From positions 3,286,001 through 3,350,000 of the forward strand of contig OX359201.1 of NCBI GenBank assembly GCA_947172415.1: a DNA stretch of 64,000 nucleotides. The letters run 5' to 3'. This DNA is from Chondrosia reniformis (lineage: Eukaryota > Porifera > Demospongiae > Chondrillida > Chondrillidae). The stretch's first letter is position 1, and each line of letters begins with the position of its first letter. Both the position numbers and the translations under genes were made by a program. Shown in pieces: positions 24,056 to 35,822 of this stretch. Below the pieces are notes generated by a model, which saw only the letters and a list, made by a program, of their open reading frames with translations, was not told where the DNA came from and searched no databases.

Positions 24056-27000
24056 ATACATTAAACTAGTACATACAACTAGTATTTACAATTAGTAGGT
24101 ACAACTAGTAACTAGTACATATAACTAGTACATCCAACTAGTACATACAACTAGTACAAAACAACTAGGACATATAACTAGTACACACAGCTACTACATA
24201 TAACTAGTACATACACATATACCTAGAAATTATAAATAGTTCATACAACTAGTACATACAGCTAGTACATACAACTAGTACATGCAACTAGTACATACAA
24301 CTAGAAACTAGTATTTACAATAAGCTCATAAAACTGCATACAACTAGTGAAAACAACTAGGACATATAACTAGTACATACCTTGTACATTTAACTAGTTC
24401 ATAAAACAAGTACATACAAATAGTACACACAAATTGTAACTTCCTAGTACATTGTATAACGAGTACAAGAAGCCGCAACTATTACATACAACTAGGTCAT
24501 ACAACTAGTACACACAACTGGTACACACAAATAGTAACTTCCTAGTACCTAGTATAACGAGTACAAGAAGTCGCAACTAGTACATACAACTAGGTCATAC
24601 AACTAGAACATACAACTAGTTCATAAAAGTAGTACATACAACTAGTACCTAGTACATAAAACTAGTACCTACCTAGTAGCTAGTATAACTAATACAAAAA
24701 CCTACAACTAGTACATAAAACTGGCACATACAACTATTTCATACACATATAACTATTACATATAAATAGTACACACACAACTAGTACATGCAACTAGTAC
24801 ATACACCTAGAACATACAACTAATTCATAAAACTAGTACATACAACTAGTACATACAACTAGTTCAAACAACTAGTAACAAGTACATATAATTAATAAAT
24901 GCAACTAGTAAATACAGCTAGTACATACAACTAGTACATTCAACTAGTTCATAAAGCCAGTAATTAAAACTAGTACCTACCTAATACATACAACTAGTAC
25001 CTACCTAGTACCTAGTATTACAAAAACATACAACTAGTTCCAACAACTAACACATTCAACTAGTATTTAAAACTAGCACATACAACTAGTATATAGAACT
25101 ACTACACACAACTAGTCCATACAACTAGTACATGCAACTTGAAACTGGTACAAACAACTAGTACCTAAAGTGAGTACATAAACTTAGTATATACAACTAC
25201 TACAGAACCTAGAAACTACGACATCCAATTAGTACATAGCTAGTACATACAACTAGTATATACATACAAATAGTACATACAATTAGTACATACAACTAGT
25301 GCATACAACCAGTACATAAAAGTAGTTGAAACAACTTGAACATACATCTATTGCACAAATCTACCTACAACAAATACCCACCTGTTACCTAGTAAAACTA
25401 GTACAAGAACATATAATAACACATACAATAAGTACATGCAACTTGAGCATACAACTACTACATATAACTACATATAACTATCACATATAAATAGTACATA
25501 TACCTAATTCGTACAACTAGTACATAAAAGTAGTATTTCCAACTACTACATACAACTAGTACACACAACTAGAAACTAGTACATACAACATGTACATATA
25601 AATGTAGAAAATTTTTATGACTCTCTTATACAATAAACTAGTACATACAACTAGTATTTACAATTAGTAGGTACAACTAGTAACTAGTACATATAACTAG
25701 TACATCCAACTAGTTCATACAACTACTACAAAACAACTAGGACATATAACTAGTACACACAGCAACTACATATAATTAGTACATACACATATACCTAGAA
25801 ATTATAAATAGTTCATACAACTAGTACATACAACTAGAAACTAGTATTTACAATAAGCTCATAAAACGGGTACATAATACTAGAACAACAACTTGTACAT
25901 ACAACTAGTTCAATGCTACTACATACAACTAGTGAAAACAACTAGGACATATAACTAGTACATACCTGGTACATATAACTAGTTCATAAAACTAGTACAT
26001 ACAACTAGTACACACAAGTAGTAACTTCCTAGTACCTAGTATAACGAGTACAAGAAGCCGCAACTAGTACATACAACTAGGTCACACAACTAGAACATAC
26101 AACTAGTACATACCTGGTACATATAACTAGTATATACATACAACCCGTACACACAAGTAGCATATGCAATTAGTACATACAGCTACTATATACAACTACC
26201 ACATACAAATAGTGTTTACAATTATTACGTACAATTACTTCATACAACTAGTAACTAGTTCATATAACTGGTACATGCAACTACTACATACAACTATGTA
26301 CATACAACTAGTACATACAACTAGAACATACAACTAGTTCAAAAAACTAGTACACACAACTAGTATCTAGTACATAAAACTAGTACCTACCTAGTAGCTA
26401 GTATAACTAGTACAAAAACCTACAACTAGTACATAAAACTGGCACATACAACTATTTCATACACATATAACTATTACATATAAATAGTACACATACAACT
26501 AGTACATACAATTAGGACATACAACTAGAACATACAACTAATTCATAAAACTAGTACATACAACTAGTACATACAACTAGTTCAAACAACTAGTAACAAG
26601 TACATATAATTAATATATGCAACTAGTAAATACAGCTAGTACATACAACTAGTACATTCAACTAGTTCATAAAGCTAGTACTTAAAACTAGTACCTACCT
26701 AATACATACAACTAGTACCTACCTAGTTCCTAGTGTTACAAAAACGTACAACTAGTTCCATAAACTAGCACATACAACTAGTATTTAAAACTGGTACATT
26801 CATGTAGTATATAGAACTACTACACACAACTAGTCCATACAACTAGTACATGCAACTTGAAACTGGTACAAACAACAAGTACCTAATATGAGTACATAAA
26901 CTTAGTATATACAACTACTACAGAACCTAGAAACTACGACATCCAATTAGTACATAGCTAGTACATACAACTAGTGTATACATACAAATAGTACATACAA

Positions 27001-28275
27001 TTAGTACATACAACTAGTGCATACAACTATTACATAAAAGTAGTTGAAACAACTTGAACATACAACTATTGCACAAACCTACTACATATAACTAGTACAT
27101 ACCCATAATCGTAGTACATATCACACAACTAGTACATACAGCGAGTGCATACAGCTAGTATATATAACTAATACATGCAACTAGTACATATACCTAGTAC
27201 CCAAAAATATAACTAGTACATACAAATAGTACATACAACTAGTACAGATAACTATTATCTAGAACCTACAACAAATACCTACCTATTACCTAGTAAAAAT
27301 AGTACAAGAACATACAATAGCACATACAACAAGTACATACAACTGCTACATATAACTAGTACATACACATATAACTATCACATATAAATAGTACATATAC
27401 CTAGTTCGTACAACTAGTACATACAAGTAGTATTTCCAACTACTACATACAACTAGTACATACAACTAGAAACTAGTACATACAACATGTACATATAATT
27501 AGTACATGCAACTACTACATCTAACTACTACATACAACCAGTATATACAACTAGTAAATATTACTAGTACTAGTACATACAACTAGTACATATGATTAGT
27601 ACATGCTTCTACTACATCCAACTACTACATACAACCAGTACCTACAACTAGTAAATATAACTAGTGCTAGTACATACAACTAGTACATACAAGTATTACA
27701 AACAAAAAGTACATACAACTACAACTAGTACACACAACAAGTACATACAACTACTACATGAACAAGAAACTAGTACATACAACTAGTGCATAACTAATAC
27801 ATAAAGCTAGTATATACAAGTAGTGTATACAACTAGTACACACACCAAGTACATACAACTACTACATGAACAAGAAACTAGTACATACAACTAGTGCATA
27901 ACTAGTACATAAAGCTAGTATATACTTACAACTAGTACGTACAATTAGTACATACAACTACTACCTCTAACTACTATATACAACCAGTACCTACAACTAG
28001 TAAATATAACTAGTACCAGTACATACAACTAGTACATACAACTAGTACGTTAAAGTAGTACTAACAACTAGTACATACAACTATTACCTTCATAAGTACC
28101 TACTATAACTAGTACTAGAGTCTACAACTAGTTAATACAGCTAACACATGCAACCAGGACAGGCAACTATTACAAACAACTGGTATATACAACTAGTACA
28201 TATAACTAGTACACACAACTACTACATATAACCAGTGCATACACATATGACTACTACATAAACATAGGACATGCA
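24056..28275 (+). repeat. 13-bp satellite block 14 with ~1.6-1.7-kb tandem duplication
   Basis: Plus-oriented satellite. The interval from TGTAGAAAATTTTTATTACT (24031) is repeated from 25603, and landmarks stay in order (24701 with 26419, about 25210 with 26939). The second unit even carries a scrap of the Helitron-like 5' end (TGTAGAAAATTTTTATGACT). This shows that the duplication postdates E3. A shorter local duplication lies at about 27,700-27,920. Confidence 0.85.
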
Positions 28276-28456
28276 CTAATGGAAAAAAAATTTCTTCTAA
28301 CTGCGCCGAACTTATCTTTGTAAAGGTTCATCTTTCGACTTTGGGTGCGTCATCACTGAAGAAGACCCCCAGGGTCGAATGTTTTGCAGAAAGAAGAGTT
28401 TAAAAACTGTGTCTCTAGACGCTCCCAAAGTCGAAAGATGAACCATTACAAAGATA
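28276..28456. mobile_element. Small MITE with 39-bp terminal inverted repeats
   Basis: TATCTTTGTAAAGGTTCATC at 28313 begins a 39-bp inverted repeat (28313-28351) matched by 28418-28456 with two mismatches. The centre contains GAAGACCCCCAGGGTCG. About 37 bp before it (28276-28312) is also non-satellite. The minus-strand frame across it is a by-product. Superfamily not assigned. Confidence 0.7.
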
Positions 28457-29685
28457 CATACACCTGTACATACAAATGGTACATTCAAAAGGTACATACA
28501 CCTAGTTCATAGAACGAATACATAATACTAGAACATACAAATCGTAATATAACTAGTACATAGCCACTACGTACAACTAGTATTTGCAAACAACTAGTAC
28601 GTAGAACTGGTACCTAACTTGTACATATATAATGTAGATAGTGTGATTGTATGAGTACATAAAACTAATACATACAACTGGTACATTCAGCTAGCACCTA
28701 CAACTAGTACAGGCAGCTAGTAGTTACATCTGGTACATACAACTAGTACATATAACTAGTACACTTAACTACTAAATATAACTGGACATCCACATATAAC
28801 TAGTAAATAAAAATAGTACATAAACCTAGTACATACAAAACGTATATACAACTAGCACATACAACTTCTACATACAATTAGTGCATAAACAAGCACATTC
28901 AACTAGTATATACAACTAATACAACAAATAGTGCATACAATTTGTACATACAACTAATTCTTGCAAGTAGTGTACATTTGACTTATATTTACAAGTAGTA
29001 CATTTGATCAGAACATATATATTCATATAGCTAGTACATACCAACAGTACATCAAACGAGTTCAAACAACTAGTAGATATCACTAGTACATACAACTAGT
29101 ACATAAAACTAGTACTTAACACTAGTACATACAACTACTACATACAAATAGTTCATCCAATTATATAGAACATATAACTACTACATGAAATAAGTACATA
29201 AAACTAGTAATTAAAACTCGTGCAAGTACGTACAACTAGTGATTACTACTAGTACATGGAACTAGTAACAAGTATATATACCTAATACACACAACTTGTA
29301 CATATAACTACAACAAATAAATAGTACAAATGAACAGTAAATACAATTTGTACACACAAATAGTATTACAATTAATCCATAGAACTAGTACATACAATTA
29401 GTACAAAAAACTAGAAAATAGTGCATACAACTAGTCCATAAAACTAGTACATACAACTAGGACATACACCTAGTACATACAACCTCTACATACAACAACT
29501 ATATACAACCAGTACATAGAACGATTACATACAAATAACATAAATAACTAGTACATATACCTAGTATATATAACAAGTACATACCACAAGAACATACAAC
29601 TAGTATTTACAACTAGTACATTTACTAGAACAAGTACATAAAACTAGTAACGAGAACATACAACCAACACATTCAACTACTGTAA
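28457..29685 (+). repeat. 13-bp satellite block 15 (plus)
   Basis: Plus-oriented degenerate satellite. No gene is visible. Confidence 0.92.
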
Positions 29686-29990
29686 TTCGGGACATTTTTG
29701 TTGTAGGCTCAAACCACGAAAATTTATCACCTGAAATATTTTTAACAACGAATAATAACACGTTGTACAGTCTACGTATATGTAAATGCAACACAGCTGA
29801 GAGCGGCCAAAAAAAACTTTACTGCGATACCTGCAGCGCAAGGACGGTTTACCGGACCCAAAAGGGTGACTTTCGTCGGAAGAAACAGCAGCAACAATCG
29901 CTCGTGCGACCCAGACCACGAAAATATTTTAACACGAAAATGTTTCCCACAAAAATTTCTGAACACAAACATTTCCCCAACTATGGTAGT
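29686..29990. other. Unrecognised ~300-bp insert with CACGAAAAT repeats
   Basis: Non-satellite, GC-richer DNA containing several spaced CACGAAAAT or CACAAAAAT words (about 29714, 29919, 29933, 29949). Short frames overlap on both strands (29763-30011 plus; 29677-29919 and 29772-29972 minus). None has a recognisable domain, and overlap on both strands argues against coding. Probably a non-autonomous element remnant. Confidence 0.4.
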
Positions 29991-31957
29991 TCATACAAAA
30001 TGTACATATAACTAGGACATACAACTAGTACAACAATTAGTACATACAATTGGTACAACTAATTCTTTCAAGTCGTGTACATACGACTTATACATACAAG
30101 GAGTACAATTGATTAAAACATACAAATATAACTAGTACATATAAACAGTACATCAAACTAGTTCAAACAACTAGTACATATAACTAGAACATACAACTAG
30201 TACATACGACTAGTACATACAAATAGTACTACAACTAATACAAAGACCTAGTACACACAATTAATACGTTCAACTAGAAACTAGTGCAACAAGTATATTG
30301 AACTAGTAGATACCACTAGTATATGCAACTTGTAGATACAACTGGTACATACAACTGTTACATTCAATTATATTAAACATGTACATAGAACTAGTGCATA
30401 AAATTAGTACATACCACTAGTACTTACAACTAGTAACTAGTACACACAACTTGTAAACATACAACTAGGACATAACTAGTACTTTCAACTAATATATACA
30501 ACTATTATATACAATTAGTTGATATCACTATTACAATCAACCAGTAAATATAACTAGTGCCTACAACTACTATAGATAACTAGTATATACAACTAGTAAA
30601 TACAACTGGTACAAAAAATTAGTACAAACAAATAGTAAATACAACTACTACGTACAACTAGTTCATACAAGTAGTAGATAAACCTTTTACACACAACATG
30701 TACATTGAACTAGTGCATATAACTAGTAAATACAACTGGTACATGCAAATGGAATCTGGTACATTTAACTAGTACTAGAACCTAACTGAGTACCTAGTTT
30801 AACTAGTACTAGAACCTACAACTTGTATATACAACTAGTACATACACATATAACTAGTACATACAACTAGTACCTACAATTAGTACATATAACTAGTACA
30901 TACAATTGGCACCTACAACTACTAAATATAACTAATAGTAGTACATACGACTAGTTCAGAAAATTAGTACAAACAATTAGTAAATACAACTACTACATAC
31001 AACTAGTGCATTCAACTAGTTCATACAACTTTTACACACAACATGTAAATAGAACTAATGCATATAAGTAGTAGATACAACTAGAACATACAACTGGTAT
31101 ATACAACTAGTTCAAATAACTAGTAAATACAACTCCTACATACAACTAGTATATAAAACTATTATATACAATTAGTACATTCAACTATTACATTCAACTA
31201 ATACATATAACTAGTACCTACAATTAGTTAACATAACTAGTACTTGTACATACAACTAGTACCTACTTATGACCTAGTATAACTAATACTAGAACCTACA
31301 ACTAGTACTATAACTAGTACATAGAACTAGTATAAAACTAATTCAATAAACTTGTACATACAACTAATACATACAACTAGTAACTAGTACATACAACTAG
31401 TACATACCGATAGGGCATACAACTGGTATATACAACTAGTACAAACAATTAGTACAAACAAATAGTATATTCAACTAGTACACCCAACTAGTACTACAAC
31501 TAATACAAAGAAATAGTCCACACAATTAGTAAGTACAACTAAAAACCAGTAAATACAACTAGTACATACAACTAGTACATACAACTTTTACACACAACAC
31601 TTACATAGAACTAGTGCATAAAACTAATTCAATAAACGTGTACATACAACTAATACATACAACTAGTAACTAGTACATACAACTAGTACATACAACTAAT
31701 ATATATATATAACTAGTCCATATAAGTAGTACATACAACTAGTTCATACAATTAGAACACACAGCTGCAACATACAAGTAGTACCAAACTAATACTTACA
31801 ACTAGTAAACATAACTTGTACTAGTACATACAACTAATACTTTCAACTAGTAAATATTACCAGTACAAATTTATATATACAACATGTTAATACCACTACT
31901 TCATACAACTGGTACATAACTAGTAGATGCAGGTATTAAATACAACTAGTACATACA
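29991..31957 (+). repeat. 13-bp satellite block 16 (plus)
   Basis: Plus-oriented satellite ending at the endonuclease fragment. The junction sequence TATAATAATATAAC is shared with copy A. Confidence 0.92.
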
Positions 31958-32795
31958 ACTACTATATAATAATATAACGGTGTGTTAGAACCAATGATAT
32001 AAAGGCCCAAGCTATCTCTGTGTTACAACCTGATGTACTTGCTATATCTGAAACAAGGTTACAAATTAATCAGTCTATGAAAGTGGATAATTATAAGTGG
32101 GTTGGGAATAATCGGAAGCAGACACAGCAAAGAGCCTTGCATGGGTCTGGGGGAGTGGGCCTCATAATTAACAATAGCCTAACCACAAAGTATGACATTC
32201 AGGTACTAGATGATTCACACGAGGACATTCTTTGGGTTTTGCTTGATGCAATAAGGGAGGAGGATAGAAAAGACAGCCTAGTAGTGGGTGTGTGCTATAT
32301 GCCACCATTTGGTAGTTCAAGAGGGGGCAACCCTGATGCCTTTTTCGATAGTTTGATAGACTGTTTACACCAATATTATAGTTTAGGCTCTGTTGTTATA
32401 TGTGGGAATCTAAATGCTAGATGTGGTTATGAGGTGGACCTCCATGAAGACTACATTGGAATTATTCCCAGTAGGCAGGCAATTCTTGAAATTAAGAACC
32501 CGAGTGGAGATATGTTGCTGCAGTTTTTAAAGGACTGCAAGTTATGTATGGTTAATGGAAGGTCTGGTAAGGACAACTTTACTTGTGTATCCCCAAAGGG
32601 ACGATCTGTACTTGATTTCTGAATTGTGGAGGGTGACTGCTTCTCTAATGAGACTAACTTTTCAGTTAAAACACTATCAGAGTTTTTGGAAGAGACTAAC
32701 ATATTGGAAAGGGAACGGTTGCCTAATCATTCAATAATCATCTGGGAATTAGATGGAGCTGTGCCTACATGCAGGACTAACAAAGAGCAGGGTAT
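31958..32795 (+). pseudogene. AP-endonuclease-like (EEP) domain fragment of a LINE, copy B
   Basis: The frame is open from 31978 without an initiator Met, so the domain is 5'-truncated. Motifs in order are ISETRL (catalytic Glu), GGVGLIINN, VGVCYMPP, GNLNARCG (Asn where the usual GDFN has Asp) and NGRSGKDNFT, ending with GRSVLDF and a TGA at 32620-32622. The same frame continues after TGA through LPNHSIIIWEL, where the catalytic His region (usually SDH) would lie, to about 32797. LINE endonucleases nick target DNA, but there is no reverse transcriptase here. The shared TGA shows that both copies come from one already broken ancestor. Confidence 0.8.
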
Positions 32796-34023
32796 ATAAC
32801 TAGTAAATACAGCTAGTACATACAACTAGTACATACAATTGGCACCTACAACTAGTAAATATAACTAGTACTAGTACATACAACTAGTTCAGAAAAGTAG
32901 TAAATACAACTAGTACATACAACTGATACAATACTAGAACATACAACTAATATATAGAACTATTATATACAATTAGTATATATAACTATTACATTCAACC
33001 AGTACATATGTATAACTAGTACCTACAACTAGTACATATAACTAGTACATAAAACTAGTGCGTACAACTAGTACTCACAATGGTTACTACAACTAGTAAC
33101 TTGAACTAGTGCATAGAATGAATGCATCATAACTAGTACAAAAACTGTTACATACAACTAGTTCATAGAAATAGTACATACAATTAGTACTGAAAACTAG
33201 TACACACAACTAGTTCTCCAAGTAGTAGATAGAACGAGTACATAACAACTGGAACATACAACTTGTATATACGAGTACATGGCTACTACATATAACTAGT
33301 ATATAATTACAACTATTACATACAACTGGTACATAACTAGTACATACAGCTTGTACATAACTAGTACATACAACTTGTACATAGTGCGAGAACATAAAAC
33401 TAGTATATACAACTACTACATAAACAATAAACTAGTACAAACAACTACTACATCCAACTACTACATACAACCAGTAGCTACAACTAGTAAATATAACTAG
33501 TACAAGTACATCCAACTAGTTCATACAATTAGTACATACAATTAGCATATTCAATTAGTACATACAAGTATATATAACTAGTACGTTAAAGTAGTACTAT
33601 AAACTAATACACACAACTAGTACCTACAGAGTACATCCTACAACGAGTACTAGAAACTACAACTAGTACATACAGCTAGCGCATACAATTAGTACATATA
33701 ACTAGTAAACACTCATATAACTAGTAAATACAAATAGTAAATACAACTAGTACTAACAACTAGCACATACAACTTGTACATATAACTAGTAAATACAACT
33801 AATATCTAGTACATACAACTAGTACATAGCTAGTACATACAACTAATATATACATACAACCAGTACACTGAACTTGTACAAACAATCAGCACATACAACT
33901 ACTATATACAACTAGTACCTACAAATAGAAAATATAGCTAGTTCTAGTACATACAACTAGTATCTAGTACATACAACTAGAACATACAACTAGTACAAGG
34001 CTAGTACATACAGCTAGTATATA
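32796..34023 (+). repeat. 13-bp satellite block 17 (plus)
   Basis: Plus-oriented satellite of nearly the same length as its inverted counterpart 7307-8540. Confidence 0.92.
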
Positions 34024-34378
34024 TAGTGAATCCTCGATTAACCGAACCTCAATTATCCGGATCCTCGATTATCCAGATCACAAAATTACCTTGCACGTGA
34101 CACGTGCATTATGCAATTATGATGCCAACGTATGCGAATGTGTCACGTTTCAGTCGCGCTAATATTTTTTGCTCGATCAAGGATGGCAGAGTCTACTAGC
34201 ACTGCAAAGCCTAACCGAAAGAGAACAGTTTTAAATATTGAATCAATAGGTGTTTTGTTGGTTTCGTTCTACTGTTCTACATATTTGATTGTATTTCACT
34301 TATCCTACCTTTTCACTCATCCGAACAAAATGTTTATGCCATTGGACCAATGGGGTTTGGATAACCAAGGATTCACTG
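34024..34378 (+). mobile_element. pogo/Tigger-type non-autonomous DNA transposon, copy B
   Basis: Terminal inverted repeats (T/C)AGTGAATCC(T/C)(C/T)GATTAACC... flanked by TA on both sides (34022-34023, 34379-34380). An ATG at 34183 starts MAESTSTAKPNRKRTVLNIE, similar to the N-terminus of pogo/CENP-B-type transposases, after which the frame is abbreviated by internal deletion. About 355 bp. Inverted relative of copy A. The open frame 34132-34416 spanning it is not a working gene. Confidence 0.78.
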
Positions 34379-35656
34379 TACATACAACTAGTACACAGAA
34401 CGTGTACAAACAATAGCACATACAATTACTACATACAACTACTACATACAACTAGTACCTACAACTAGTACTTGCAAATTAGTACATATAATTAGTACAC
34501 ACTCCTACTAAATATAAGTAATATATAAAAATATAACTATTACAGTACATACAACTAGTACATAGAATGAGTACATAAAACTAGTACATACAACTAGCAA
34601 CTAGTCATTACAACCAGTATATATATAAAAGTAGTACATTTAACTAGTACATACAAATAGTATATACATACAACTAATACATCAAATTAATAGGTACAAC
34701 TAGTTCACACAACTAGTAACTATCACATATAACTAGTACTTGCGACTATGACATAAAACTAGTACATACAACTAGTACATACAACTAGTACATACAACTA
34801 GTACATACAACTAGAACATATATCTAGTTACTAGTACATGCAACTAGTACAATGAACAAATACATACAACTAGTTACTACAACTAGTAAATATAACTTGT
34901 ACATATAACCATTGCACACAACTAGTACATACAATTACTACATACAGATTTTTACTTGAACACACAACTAGTAACTACAACTAGTAAATATAACTAGTAC
35001 ATACAAATGTTACACACAACTAGTACTTTCAACCAGTATATGCAACCAGTATCTAGTACATAAAACTACTACATACAACTAGTACATACAACTAGTACAA
35101 AAAACTAGAACACACAACTAGTACACACAACTAGTACCCACAACTAGTACACACTCCTAGTACATACATCTAGTTACTAGTACATGCAACTAGTAAAAAC
35201 AACTAGTAACTACCACTAGTATGTATAACTAGTTCATAATACCATGACACACAACTAGTACATACAAGTAGTACTTTTATCTGCTTACAACTAAGACATA
35301 CAATTAGTGCCTACAATAAGTATTTACAACTAGTACATGTAACTACATACAACTAGTTTTTACAAATAGTACATACAACTAGTAAATACAGATTGTTACT
35401 AGTACATACGACTAGTACATGCAACTAGTACATACAGCTGGTATATATAACAATTACGTTCAACTAGTAAATACAACTAGTACATACAACTAGTAAATAT
35501 AACTATATCGTACCTACATCGATTACCCACAATTAGTGCATACATATAATTACATACAACTAGTATATACAACTAGTACATACAATTAGTACATACAACT
35601 AGTCCATATAAATAGTCCATACAACTGGTACATACATCTTGTACATACATCTTGTA
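34379..35656 (+). repeat. 13-bp satellite block 18 (plus)
   Basis: Plus-oriented satellite between the pogo-type element and the Penelope-like element. Confidence 0.92.
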
Positions 35657-35693
35657 TATAGCATGTAGGAAAATGGTATCTTAGATTTTTCAT
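35657..35693 (+). repeat. 5' partial pseudo-LTR (37-bp direct repeat)
   Basis: Identical to 39157-39193, the last 37 bases of the element. It is too long and too element-specific to be an ordinary target-site duplication. It fits the end of an upstream, truncated tandem copy, as seen in Penelope-like pseudo-LTRs. Confidence 0.7.
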
Positions 35694-35740
35694 GTGTTTA
35701 CTTAGCCTCATGTTAGTCCCTGGTGGCTGTTGAGCCATTG

Positions 35741-35760
35741 TTGCCTTTAAATAGCCCCAG
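35741..35760 (+). promoter_or_regulatory. TATA-like box in 5' leader
   Basis: TTTAAATAGCCCC lies about 75 bp upstream of the start codon at 35823. It could be a core promoter in the leader; inferred from sequence only. Confidence 0.3.
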
Positions 35761-35822
35761 CTACATGTAATAGGTTAAGTCTTTGTGGACTAGCTTGTCT
35801 AGTCCTTGACCCATTTCCAATC

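Noticed and set aside
28312-28497. 61-codon minus-strand ORF
   Set aside because: Spans the inverted-repeat MITE and satellite. The frame is a by-product of the palindrome.
29677-30011. Three overlapping ORFs on both strands in the 29.7-kb insert
   Set aside because: Mutually overlapping, no recognisable domain, start or stop inside satellite. More likely a non-coding element.
32620-32622. Selenocysteine (TGA) decoding in the endonuclease fragment
   Set aside because: No SECIS-like element was identified, the copies have other lesions, and shared descent explains the common TGA.
35657-35693. 37-bp direct repeat as a target-site duplication
   Set aside because: The same sequence forms the 3' end of copies 1 and 3, so it belongs to the element rather than to the target.
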